A program made the position numbers and the translations under genes. A DNA stretch of 64,000 nucleotides from an uncultured Acidimicrobiaceae bacterium (GTDB lineage: Bacteria; Actinomycetota; Acidimicrobiia; Acidimicrobiales; RAAP-2): NCBI GenBank assembly GCA_903873395.1, contig CAIQOJ010000087.1:37147-101146 (forward strand), written 5' to 3'. The notes beneath the pieces were generated by a model. That model was not told the origin of the DNA. It saw only the letters and a program-made list of their open reading frames with translations, and ran no database searches. Below are positions 29,306 through 38,079 of this stretch, piece after piece (position 1 is the stretch's first letter; the number at the start of each line of letters is the position of its first letter).

Positions 29306-30220
29306 GTGTCAATACGAAGCCCAGCCCTGGCAGTAGTCATCCCGGCGGGGCCCAACGATGACATCGCCGACACGATTGACAGCGTGGTCACGTTTGTCGA
29401 CAAGCCACGCAGGATCGTCATCATCGACGACACCGGCGGAAGGAACCTTGACGAGATCGCTGCGCGGTCGGCCGACATTGACATCATCGGTCCGATCAAT
29501 CCCCGTGCAACCCGCGGAGGCCGGCTTATGGAGAACATCGCCAACGCCTACCTCCACCTGCTCGCCGACTTCGAGTTCGACGCGCTGCTTCGCATGGATG
29601 CCGACGCGCTGATCGTCGGTCCGGGACTGGCAGCGATGACCATGAGGGGTCTGGCCGAGGATGAGCAGATCGGTCTGCTCGGTGCCAATCGACTGAACCC
29701 TGGCGGTGGTCTCCGAGATTGGTCATGGGCGGCTGGGGAACTGACTCGATCCTGTGGAGTCGCTGGACTTCGCCATCCCCGCACCCGACACCTGCTGCGT
29801 CGGCTCCGAGGCCAGGCAGTGCAGCACGGCTACACCATGGGCGAAGGTCCACAAGGCGGGGGCTACATCCACTCCCCGGCTTTGGTGAGGGCCATGGCCG
29901 ATCAAGGGTTTCTTGATCCATGTGGTTTGAGCCACTGCCTCATGGGCGAGGACCAGATTTTCGGACTACTCGCCTACGCCTGCGGTTTCCGCATCGGCGA
30001 GTTCAGCGGAGCCCATGGTCCGCTGGGTGTTCGCTGGCGGGGTCTACACGCAGCACCACCCGACCTGATCGATCAGGGTTGTCTCGTCGTCCACTCAGTT
30101 CGAAGCTTCGAGACCATGTCCGAAGAGGAGATCCGACGGTGGTTCCGGGATCATCGACATGACGGACGTCACGGACCGTCCGATCCGACCATCGGTCCCG
30201 ATCACCACTCTTCGTCATGA
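29306..30220 (+). CDS. Glycosyltransferase-like protein
   Basis: VSIRSPALAVVIPAGPNDDIADTIDSVVTFVDKPRRIVIIDDTGG...FDALLRMDADALIVGPGL; GTG start. Confidence 0.75.
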   Translation: MSIRSPALAVVIPAGPNDDIADTIDSVVTFVDKPRRIVIIDDTGGRNLDEIAARSADIDIIGPINPRATRGGRLMENIANAYLHLLADFEFDALLRMDADALIVGPGLAAMTMRGLAEDEQIGLLGANRLNPGGGLRDWSWAAGELTRSCGVAGLRHPRTRHLLRRLRGQAVQHGYTMGEGPQGGGYIHSPALVRAMADQGFLDPCGLSHCLMGEDQIFGLLAYACGFRIGEFSGAHGPLGVRWRGLHAAPPDLIDQGCLVVHSVRSFETMSEEEIRRWFRDHRHDGRHGPSDPTIGPDHHSSS

Positions 30221-30431
30221 CTGGAGCCACTAGGTGCCCAAGCGATCGGCTCGAGGCCTCATCTGCGTGCCTGCCAACTCCTGACCCCTGAGTCAGATAC
30301 GTCAATTCTCGAGTCGCAGGGCCTTGAGTCGCTGATGCCCCTGACCGGTTCAGGGCCCTACGGTTGGGTGAAGGGATCACGATGGGTATCCGGAAGTCGG
30401 GGTCTGCTGCACGATCCGGTGACAGTTTCGG

Positions 30432-30545
30432 TTAGGCAGATTCGACGCTCTTCGGGGTCATGATCGTCTCGAACTCCACCGGGGTCAACCGGCCGAGACC
30501 GGCCTGGCGCCGACGGCCCGAGTTCTGGGGGTTCGGCCGGGTCAC
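30432..30545 (-). mobile_element. C-terminal remnant of an IS3-family-like transposase
   Basis: Minus strand reads ...RRRQAGLGRLTPVEFETIMTPKSVESA*, like the C-terminus of IS3 OrfB (RRRHxxLGxLTPVEFE), followed by CCGAAACTGTCACCGGATCGTGCAGCAGACC resembling an IS3-family end; no upstream transposase. Confidence 0.65.
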
Positions 30546-30568
30546 AGCGAGCCCCTGACGGGCACCCT

Positions 30569-30645
30569 TGGTGGGGACGGAGGGATTCGAACCCTCACTG
30601 GAAGCGGTTTAAGCGCCCTGCCTCTGCCGATTGGGCTACGTCCCC
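30569..30645 (-). tRNA. tRNA-like gene, class I cloverleaf with UAA anticodon and encoded CCA
   Basis: GGGGACG TA GCCCAATCGGCAGAGGC A GGGCG CTTAAAC CGCTT CCAGT GAGGG TTCGAAT CCCTC CGTCCCC A CCA: perfect acceptor and T stems, 7-nt anticodon loop with TAA at 34-36, 5-nt variable loop. Confidence 0.85.
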
Positions 30646-30672
30646 GAGGACCCGACTGTAGGGCCCAGCGCT

Positions 30673-32385
30673 TCAGGTCGTCCGATGTCCGCTGGAAACG
30701 CTGAGTACTTCGGCTACTGCTTCAAGTTCAGCCGACCGGGGATCGTCGATGGCGTGCACCAGGCCGGATGCACCAGGCCAAGGTCCCAGCACAGTGGTCG
30801 GGCGCCGATCCGGCTGCCAACCTGACCAATCGCCCAGGGGAGGGCACGACGGCACGCCCGTCCGGGCCATCGATGCCCATGCCTCACCCATGGCGTCCGA
30901 GAGAGCCAGTGCGTCATCACCTCCGCCTGAGAATGCCTGCACAACCGGGTGGCGCAGCGAGCCGAAGACGAACGGGATCTCGAGTGCATGACACGAACCC
31001 AACACGCCGCCGAACGCCGGTGATGCCCACGTAAACAGGTACGTAAACGTGCCAACTCCTGGCGCCGCTGCTGATGCATGAGCATCGGCCAATCGCACAC
31101 TGGCGACCCGGAAGATCGATTCGGTAGCAATAGCCGACCACAGAGCGAGTGGGTCGGTGGCTTCACCACGTCCGGCGCGCGCATTGGTGACTGCGGCGAC
31201 CACGGCGTCTGCCTGATCGGATCCGCATCCGAGTCGCTCGACCCAGCGCACCAGGCCAGCGCGATCGAGAGAGGTGAGTGCTGGATTGCCCAGGGCGAAG
31301 AAGGCTGCTTCATCACGAGTCGTCCCGACCAGCAGATCGACGCCAGACGCCGATCCCGCAGCCACGGCGTCTACAGGCACAGCAGGCAGAAGCCCGCCAT
31401 CGACCACCGGCGTCAGCAGCAGGCCGGCCGATGCGCCTCCGTGGCTCGTGGGTGCGTATTCCTGTGCTGCGGCCACCAGGGCCTCCACCGGGACGCGCTC
31501 GAGTGCTTGGCGTGTGCATGCCACTCCCAGATGGTCGGCCAACCGCTCGGTTCGCTCGGCTGCGGCTTCAGCTGAGCACGTATAGGCCGGTCCGCTCTCG
31601 ACCACAGCGCGCCGGAAGAGGCCGGATGCTGCCGGGCTGCCCAGCAAGGCCGACACGCTCATCCCGCCGGCCGACTCACCAACGAGGGTGACGTTGTCTG
31701 GGTTGCCGCCGAAACCAGAGATGTAGTCACGCACCCAGGCCAATGCGGCAACCTGATCGGCGAGACCCCAACTCCCCCAGCCGTTCCATGTCTCATCACC
31801 CAACCACGGCTGTCCGTCATCGGCCAGGGCGGGGTGCGCCAAGAAGCCGAGCAGTCCCAGTCGGTAGTTGATCGTGACCACCACCACGTCTTGTTCTCGA
31901 GCCAACAGGCCGCCTCGGGTCAACGCTCCCGATCCAGAACCCGATTGGAACGATCCCCCGTGGATCCACACCAGCACCGGCCGATTGGCTCCATCGAGGC
32001 CTGGGGTCCACACGTTGAGAGCAAGGCAATCTTCGTCCGTCGGCTCGGGCTTGCCGCCCAGGGCTTGGTCCATCGCCCCCTGAACCTGTGGGGCCGCAGG
32101 CCCGAACCCATCGCAATCCCGCACCCCAGCCCAGGGCATGACCGGTCCAGGCGGTCGCCAACGGCGCCCACCTGCGGGCGAACCAGCGTAGGGAACTCCC
32201 GAAAAGGTCCACACTCCGTCGCGCTGCACGCCGGAGATGCGTCCACCGGCTACCTCGATCACGCCGTCACCCATCACACCCTCCAGTCCCGGCCCGAACA
32301 TGCCGATACCAGGGACAACGTAGCCACCAGCGACCGGCCGATGGGCCGGCCAACCGCCGAAGAGATCGCCCACGTCTGATGTCAT
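30673..32385 (-). CDS. Type-B carboxylesterase
   Basis: EDCLALNVWTPGLDGANRPVLVWIHGGSFQSGSGSG...VTLVGESAGGMSVSALLGSPAASGLFRRAVVESG; start at MTSDVGDLF uncertain. Confidence 0.93.
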   Translation of the reverse strand: MTSDVGDLFGGWPAHRPVAGGYVVPGIGMFGPGLEGVMGDGVIEVAGGRISGVQRDGVWTFSGVPYAGSPAGGRRWRPPGPVMPWAGVRDCDGFGPAAPQVQGAMDQALGGKPEPTDEDCLALNVWTPGLDGANRPVLVWIHGGSFQSGSGSGALTRGGLLAREQDVVVVTINYRLGLLGFLAHPALADDGQPWLGDETWNGWGSWGLADQVAALAWVRDYISGFGGNPDNVTLVGESAGGMSVSALLGSPAASGLFRRAVVESGPAYTCSAEAAAERTERLADHLGVACTRQALERVPVEALVAAAQEYAPTSHGGASAGLLLTPVVDGGLLPAVPVDAVAAGSASGVDLLVGTTRDEAAFFALGNPALTSLDRAGLVRWVERLGCGSDQADAVVAAVTNARAGRGEATDPLALWSAIATESIFRVASVRLADAHASAAAPGVGTFTYLFTWASPAFGGVLGSCHALEIPFVFGSLRHPVVQAFSGGGDDALALSDAMGEAWASMARTGVPSCPPLGDWSGWQPDRRPTTVLGPWPGASGLVHAIDDPRSAELEAVAEVLSVSSGHRTT

Positions 32386-32560
32386 TGCTGCCAACACCAA
32401 TGTCAACTGTCCAAACAGATGCCGCTGAGGCCCTGCGTCATTCCAGGCCATCGCCCATCGCCTTGCGAGTGGCTGAACAGGTAATTCTTAGCCAGATTGC
32501 ATTGTTTGACCCCCACTGGGGCACTACCGTTCGGGCATGGTCACCGCAGGGAGCAGCACG

Positions 32561-33982
32561 ATGACGCGGCGCGGACGCATCGTCGTCCTTGCTGTCGGAA
32601 TTGGCGCCCTGGCGCTTCCCTTGCTTCCCGTCACGCCAGCCGTCGGCGCGCCGACAGGATCCACGACGACCACCACCACCTCAACTCCGACATCAACGAC
32701 TACAACAACCACGTCGCCAGCGGATGCCCAGATAGCCGCAGGCGAGGCGCTAGCAGTTGCTGCCGGGGCGCAGATCGCCAAAGAACAGCAGACGCTGGAT
32801 GCCGCTGACGAGGCCTACAACCAGGCGGTCATCCGCCTGCAATCGACCCAGACTGCCCTGGCCACCACCGCAGCGTCTCTTGCCGCCCAACGGGCCAAGC
32901 TCGATGCTGCCCAGAACGTGCTGCGCCAAGACGTCATCCGGTCCTACACCGCTGGTGCCACCTCAGTGGCGGCATCCCGACTCTTCGCCTCGCCCACCGG
33001 TGCGTCTCAGACTCGCGACATCTACCAGCACCTCGGTATCGGCAACTTGGCCGCCGAGGTAGCCAAGGTTCGCTCCGGGCAGCAGGAGTTGAACGCCACC
33101 CAAGCGAAACTCCGTTCTCAAGAGCAGGCACAGACGGCCCAGTTGGCCAACCAGGAAAAGACCCGCCAAGACGCCATGGCGGCAGCGGCGCAGGCCCAAG
33201 CCACGCTCGACTCGATCAACGGAAGCCTCGCTCAGGCCATCGCCCAGCAAGCTGCCGCCCAGGCCCAGGCGGCAGCAGAAGCGGCTGCGAATGCCACGTC
33301 CGACTCGGCGAGACAGGCAGCGGCATCGGCTGCGTCCCAGGCAGCCCAAGTTGCATCGACGGTGAGTGGTGGGAGCGCTGCTGCTCAGGCGGCAAACGCC
33401 TCGGCCAACCAGGCAGCAGGTGGACCACCAGCCGGAGGGGGAGGCAGCACCCAGCCACCAGCTCCTGCGCCCGCTCCAACCCCCGCAACCACACCAACCA
33501 CGGCACCGAGGTCTACGCCGGGGACCACGAGGCCTCCGACTCGGACTCCTCCCCCGCCTGGCGTCACCGGGGTAGCGGCCAGCGGATCAGCCAATGCCGC
33601 CGGCCTCGCCGCGGTGCACGCGGCAATGAAGTATCTCGGGGTGCCCTATGTCTGGGGGGGAGCGAGCGCTTCGGGCGTCGACTGCTCAGGTCTAACCATG
33701 GTGGCTTGGGCCCGAGCGGGGGTCTCGCTCTACCACTCGGCCGCCATGCAGTATCAGTTGTCACCACACGTCAGCCTCAAGGCTCTGCAGCCCGGCGACC
33801 TTTTGGCCTACGACCTCGACGGGACGGGTATCGACCACATCGTGATGTACGTAGGACCGACACTTGATGGCCGGCCAACCCCCTACGGCTCGGGAACCAT
33901 CATCCAAGCCGCCCACACCGGCACCGTCGTGTCGTTCAGTCCCTTGTGGTACTACGGGCTCGTCGGCGCGGCCCGCCCCTAA
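32561..33982 (+). CDS. NlpC/P60 family secreted peptidoglycan hydrolase with coiled-coil region
   Basis: Signal peptide MTRRGRIVVLAVGIGALALPLLPVTPAVGA, Ala/Gln-rich coiled coil, C-term AMKYLGVPYVWGGASASGVDCSGLTMVAWARAGVSLYHSA. Confidence 0.92.
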   Translation: MTRRGRIVVLAVGIGALALPLLPVTPAVGAPTGSTTTTTTSTPTSTTTTTTSPADAQIAAGEALAVAAGAQIAKEQQTLDAADEAYNQAVIRLQSTQTALATTAASLAAQRAKLDAAQNVLRQDVIRSYTAGATSVAASRLFASPTGASQTRDIYQHLGIGNLAAEVAKVRSGQQELNATQAKLRSQEQAQTAQLANQEKTRQDAMAAAAQAQATLDSINGSLAQAIAQQAAAQAQAAAEAAANATSDSARQAAASAASQAAQVASTVSGGSAAAQAANASANQAAGGPPAGGGGSTQPPAPAPAPTPATTPTTAPRSTPGTTRPPTRTPPPPGVTGVAASGSANAAGLAAVHAAMKYLGVPYVWGGASASGVDCSGLTMVAWARAGVSLYHSAAMQYQLSPHVSLKALQPGDLLAYDLDGTGIDHIVMYVGPTLDGRPTPYGSGTIIQAAHTGTVVSFSPLWYYGLVGAARP

Positions 33983-33999
33983 GCGGTCCGATGCCCTCA

Positions 34000-34044
34000 T
34001 TGCCTCAGACCGCGTTGCCTCAGACCGCGTTGCCTCAGACCGCG
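34000..34044. repeat. 15-nt perfect tandem repeat x3, intergenic
   Basis: ttgcctcagaccgcg x3. Confidence 0.97.
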
Positions 34045-34068
34045 TTGCCACTCAGGCGCTGAACCCTC

Positions 34069-35070
34069 ATGGCCCTTGCGATCACGTTGCTCATCCCCGC
34101 CTACAACGAGGCGGAACGCCTAGGTGATGCCATGGCCCGATTCGACCATGCCGTCGCCAAAGGAGCTGTCGACCTTGAGGTGACCGAGGTCATCGTGGTC
34201 GACGACGGAAGCAATGACGCCACCGCCGAGGTTGCGGAGAGGCTCCTCGATGCCTATCCCCACCACCGCGTGATCCGGCACCAGGTGAACCAGGGTAAGG
34301 GTGCAGCCGTGCGCACGGGCGTGCGAGCCACACGGACACCCGAAGTGGCGTTCTTGGATGCCGATATGAGCCTGGATCCCATCGGACTGCCAGCAATGCG
34401 CGAGGCGCTTTCGGTTTCGCTGGCTGCCGTGGCTTCCCGCACTGTCCCTGGCTCGATCGTCGATGATGCCACCTTCGGACGCATAGCAATGAGCAGAGTC
34501 TTCAACTTCATGGTGACCGCCGGCACCGGCATGGCCATTCGCGACACCCAGTGTGGATTCAAGGCCTTCCGCACCTCGGTGGCCCGCCTCCTCTTCCACC
34601 TGGTGCGCGTGGACGGCTTTGCCTTCGATGTGGAGATCCTCCGGGTAGCGCATCTCCTCGGCATGCCCATCACCGAGGTTCCTGTTCGATGCCACAACGT
34701 CGGAGGAAGCACGGTTCACCCAGCTCGGCACGCGTGGGCGATGCTCTCCGAAGTGCGTCGTTCTCGCAAAGGCGGATTCGACATACCTCCGGTGACGGCG
34801 CTGACCGTCCGTGGTGCCAAAACACCGACGCCCGACATGGTGGCCGCAGCAGTAAGCCCGGCAGTTGCAGGCGCCCCGGTTCCCGTGCTCTCGCGAGTTG
34901 GCGCGATCACGGTGCTCCTACCCCTGATCGGTGACGATGAGGCAGAAGCGGCCCAGGCGGCACTCGTCGCCCTGAGCGGCCCGGTTGAGCGCACTCAACT
35001 CCACCTGGATGACATCATCGCCCTCGGGCCTCTCGCACCCCAGTTGGCAACGACGAACTCCCTCGCCTGA
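34069..35070 (+). CDS. Glycosyltransferase family 2 (dolichyl-phosphate-glucosyltransferase-like)
   Basis: MALAITLLIPAYNEAERLGDAMARF...VIVVDDGSNDATAEVAERLL...KGAAVRTGVRATRTPEVAFLDADMS. Confidence 0.92.
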   Translation: MALAITLLIPAYNEAERLGDAMARFDHAVAKGAVDLEVTEVIVVDDGSNDATAEVAERLLDAYPHHRVIRHQVNQGKGAAVRTGVRATRTPEVAFLDADMSLDPIGLPAMREALSVSLAAVASRTVPGSIVDDATFGRIAMSRVFNFMVTAGTGMAIRDTQCGFKAFRTSVARLLFHLVRVDGFAFDVEILRVAHLLGMPITEVPVRCHNVGGSTVHPARHAWAMLSEVRRSRKGGFDIPPVTALTVRGAKTPTPDMVAAAVSPAVAGAPVPVLSRVGAITVLLPLIGDDEAEAAQAALVALSGPVERTQLHLDDIIALGPLAPQLATTNSLA

Positions 35071-35151
35071 CGGACACCCGAGCGGCTCCAGCCCGCATAT
35101 CGCCAGGCTCGATGTGACCGTCCGACCTCACGGATCCGTCTCGGGGGTACC

Positions 35152-36156
35152 ATGACCGAGGTGAGCACAGATCCCGGTGGGCCCCAGCCCGGAGCCGACC
35201 CGCGTGCCGTGACCAACGCTCTCCTGCACGAGAGCGGCCGTGCATCCGCTGAACAGATGTCTGAACTCCTCGACGAGGACGCAGTTGCACTCGACGAGGT
35301 CGGGACGGTGTCCTATCTCCCCGTCGTGGCAAGGCCTGAACTCGACGGAGAGATCGAGCCCCTCGAGGATCCCCGGCGCTCAGATGTCGATGGCTGGGGT
35401 CGCTCCGAGCACATGCGGTCACTGGTGCGACGCCTCTACGACCCCCTCTATCGCCACTGGTTCCGGGTCGAGTGGGAGGGACTCGACAAGATCCCGACCG
35501 AGGGCGGTGCACTGCTCATCGCCAATCATGCTGGCGCCATCCCAGCCGATGCCCCGGCAATCATGCACGGCATCGAAACCGAGCTCGGACGAACCGTCTA
35601 TGGCCTTGCGGACACCTTCTTCCGCACCCTTCCTGGCGTAGGAACCATGTGGTCCCGCGCCGGCGGCGTTCCAGCACACCCCGACAATGCCTACCGGATC
35701 CTCCACGATGAGCAGCAGCTCGCCCTGGTGTTCCCCGAGGGAACCAAAGCGACGTCAAAGACCTACACGGATCGCTATCGCCTCCGCCGCTTCGGACGAG
35801 GCGGGTTCGTCGAGATCGCCATGCGAGCCGGCGTCCCCGTCATTCCCATTGCCGTCGTTGGCGCGGAAGAAGCCATGCCGATCGTCTTTCGCAGCACCCT
35901 GATGGCCAAGGCGCTCAACCTGCCCTACTTCCCGATCACGGCCAACTCACTCCTGCTCGGGCCACTTGGCTACGTCACGTACTTCCCCGCCAAGTTCAAG
36001 TTGCGGGTGCTCGATCCGATCACTTTCGATGTCGAGCCCAATCTCGAGCGCTATTCACGCAGCCGCCTCATGGACGAGGCCGAGCGGGTTCGATCCCTCC
36101 TCCAGGACGCGTTGCACGACATGCTCCGTGAGCGTCGCAGCGTCTGGTTCGGTTGA
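35152..36156 (+). CDS. Lysophospholipid (PlsC-like) acyltransferase
   Basis: GALLIANHAGAIPADAPAIMHGI...RAGGVPAHPDNAYRILHDEQQLALVFPEGTKATSK. Confidence 0.93.
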   Translation: MTEVSTDPGGPQPGADPRAVTNALLHESGRASAEQMSELLDEDAVALDEVGTVSYLPVVARPELDGEIEPLEDPRRSDVDGWGRSEHMRSLVRRLYDPLYRHWFRVEWEGLDKIPTEGGALLIANHAGAIPADAPAIMHGIETELGRTVYGLADTFFRTLPGVGTMWSRAGGVPAHPDNAYRILHDEQQLALVFPEGTKATSKTYTDRYRLRRFGRGGFVEIAMRAGVPVIPIAVVGAEEAMPIVFRSTLMAKALNLPYFPITANSLLLGPLGYVTYFPAKFKLRVLDPITFDVEPNLERYSRSRLMDEAERVRSLLQDALHDMLRERRSVWFG

Positions 36157-36159
36157 TGC

Positions 36160-37206
36160 ATGGGTAGTCGCATCCTCGTCACCGGCCTCGACACCTTCTG
36201 GGGTGGTCGCATGGCGCAGGCCCTCGAAGCCAGGCCCGATGTGGACATGATCCTCGGCCTCGGCACCAATGACCCCAAGGTGCCGCTCGAGCGCACCGAG
36301 TTCGTCCGCTCCGATCAGCGCTACTCGATCCTCAACAGAATCGTTCGAGCCACCCAGGTCGACACCATCATCCACACCTTCCTCGAGACCAACTCGATTG
36401 CGGTATCGGCTCGGATGCTGCACGAGATCAACGTCATCGGCACCCTCAACTTGCTGGCCGCCGCTGGTTCGAGTGGATCTTCGGTTCGCCATGTCGTGGT
36501 CAAGTCCTCGACCCACATCTACGGGGCCGGGTCCGAGGACCCCGCCTGGTTCCGCGAGACCGACGCCAGGACATCCCCGGTGCGCACGCGCCTTGAGCGC
36601 TCGCTCATCGAGGTCGAATCACTCGTGCGCGACTTCGCCGATGACAACCCCCACCTCGCCGTCACCGTCCTGCGGTTTGCCAACGTGCTCGGCACCGACA
36701 TCGTCACACCGATCAGCCACAACCTCCGACGGCGCATCCTGCCTTGCATCGCGGGATTTGACCCTCTCGTGCAGTTCGTCGAAGAAGACGACGTCGTGCG
36801 CTCGCTGGAGTTCGTCACCACCAACCGCATCCCGGGAACCTTCAATGTCGCCGGAACCGGCAAGTTGCCCTGGAGCGAAGTTGCATCGTTCGGAGGGGCA
36901 AGACTCATGCCACTGCCCCCCGTGCGCCCGCGGGCGTTCGCCAGCCCACTCGGTCGCATGGGTGTCATCCAGTTCCCACCGGAGATGGAAGGGCTGCTTC
37001 GCTATGGACGAGGCGTAGACACCACCGCACTTCGGGCCATGGGCTTCGACTACCGCTACACCAGCTCAGGGACGGTGCACAGTTTCGCCCGCGCCAACAA
37101 CCTTCGTCGGGCAACCGGCTCGACCGAGCCTGCCTATCGCTACGAGCAAGAGGTCGAGCAGTTCTTCCGCCACTCGCCCACCGTCGTTCGCAGTTCCGAC
37201 AGCTGA
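36160..37206 (+). CDS. NAD-dependent epimerase/dehydratase (SDR)
   Basis: MGSRILVTGLDTFWGGRMAQALEARPDVDMILGLGTND; syntenic with PlsC as in other actinobacteria. Confidence 0.88.
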   Translation: MGSRILVTGLDTFWGGRMAQALEARPDVDMILGLGTNDPKVPLERTEFVRSDQRYSILNRIVRATQVDTIIHTFLETNSIAVSARMLHEINVIGTLNLLAAAGSSGSSVRHVVVKSSTHIYGAGSEDPAWFRETDARTSPVRTRLERSLIEVESLVRDFADDNPHLAVTVLRFANVLGTDIVTPISHNLRRRILPCIAGFDPLVQFVEEDDVVRSLEFVTTNRIPGTFNVAGTGKLPWSEVASFGGARLMPLPPVRPRAFASPLGRMGVIQFPPEMEGLLRYGRGVDTTALRAMGFDYRYTSSGTVHSFARANNLRRATGSTEPAYRYEQEVEQFFRHSPTVVRSSDS

Positions 37207-37322
37207 CAGTTCACGCCTGACGACCCACGGCGGACAGCCAAGCGAATCCCGCAGTGCGCTGAGGCCTCGAAGAGCCATTCGTCGCTGCTGCATCCTCGCT
37301 GCGCCCCGCACCCACCCGTGCG

Positions 37323-37949
37323 TCAGGCTTGGGCCAGCCATGCCGCCCGAAGCTGAGCACCACGAGCAGCCCACTCCTCGGTGGTCATGGCGTAGCGGAC
37401 GTGGTCTTCCCATTCGCCATTGATCTCCAAGAAGCCGAGTGCTGTTCCCTCTTCGCGCAGCCCCAGTTTGGCCACAACGCGTCGACTCGCAATGTTGCGA
37501 GGGATGATGGCGATCTCCACCCGATGGAGCCGGAGCGTCTCGAAGGCATACTGCAGGACGACGACGACCGCCTCGGGAACTAGACCCAGGCCCGCCATGC
37601 GCTCGTCGATCCAATACCCGATCGACCCGTTCTGAAATGGTCCACGCTGGATCGAGGAAAGGGTGACTTCGCCGGCGAAATGACCATCGACGAAGATGCC
37701 GAAACCGAAACCCGTGCCCAACTGGCGCTCCCGCTCACGCATGCCACAGCGAGCGGTGAAGTTGGCTGCGTCCTCGGGCGGAAGAGGTGAACCCTTGGAG
37801 CGTGGCTCCCAGGGAACAAGCCAGTCACGACAGTGGTTGCGCACCTCGAGCCAGGCCGGGTAATCGGCTTCGACCAGGGTGGAGAGCCGCACCCGGCGTC
37901 CTGGCAACTCCAACGAACGAATGGAGTGGGAGCGCACGGCTCGGCTCAT
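37323..37949 (-). CDS. GNAT (RimJ/RimL-like) N-acetyltransferase
   Basis: FGIFVDGHFAGEVTLSSIQRGPFQNGSIGYWIDERMAGLGLVPEAVVVVLQYAFETLRLHRVEIAIIPRNIASRRVVAKLGLREEG. Confidence 0.93.
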   Translation of the reverse strand: MSRAVRSHSIRSLELPGRRVRLSTLVEADYPAWLEVRNHCRDWLVPWEPRSKGSPLPPEDAANFTARCGMRERERQLGTGFGFGIFVDGHFAGEVTLSSIQRGPFQNGSIGYWIDERMAGLGLVPEAVVVVLQYAFETLRLHRVEIAIIPRNIASRRVVAKLGLREEGTALGFLEINGEWEDHVRYAMTTEEWAARGAQLRAAWLAQA

Positions 37950-38079
37950 CGTCCGCCACCTCGTCCTGCCTGCACCGTCGATTGGTGTTGTGCCGTGATG
38001 GGGCCATGCCAGGTCGAACGTAGTTCCGACACGGGTACTCCCCGACCGAGCATGCGGGCGATCACGGCCGCATCGTAGG

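Noticed and set aside
26392-30220. Hydrolase/YczE/epimerase/glycosyltransferase group as a defence or secondary-metabolite island
   Set aside because: No nuclease, toxin, NRPS/PKS or phage-related motifs; looks like ordinary envelope/sugar metabolism genes.
30340-30356. CCCTGA-CCGGT-TCAGGG hairpin as terminator
   Set aside because: Six-bp stem without U-tract; plausible but unsupported.
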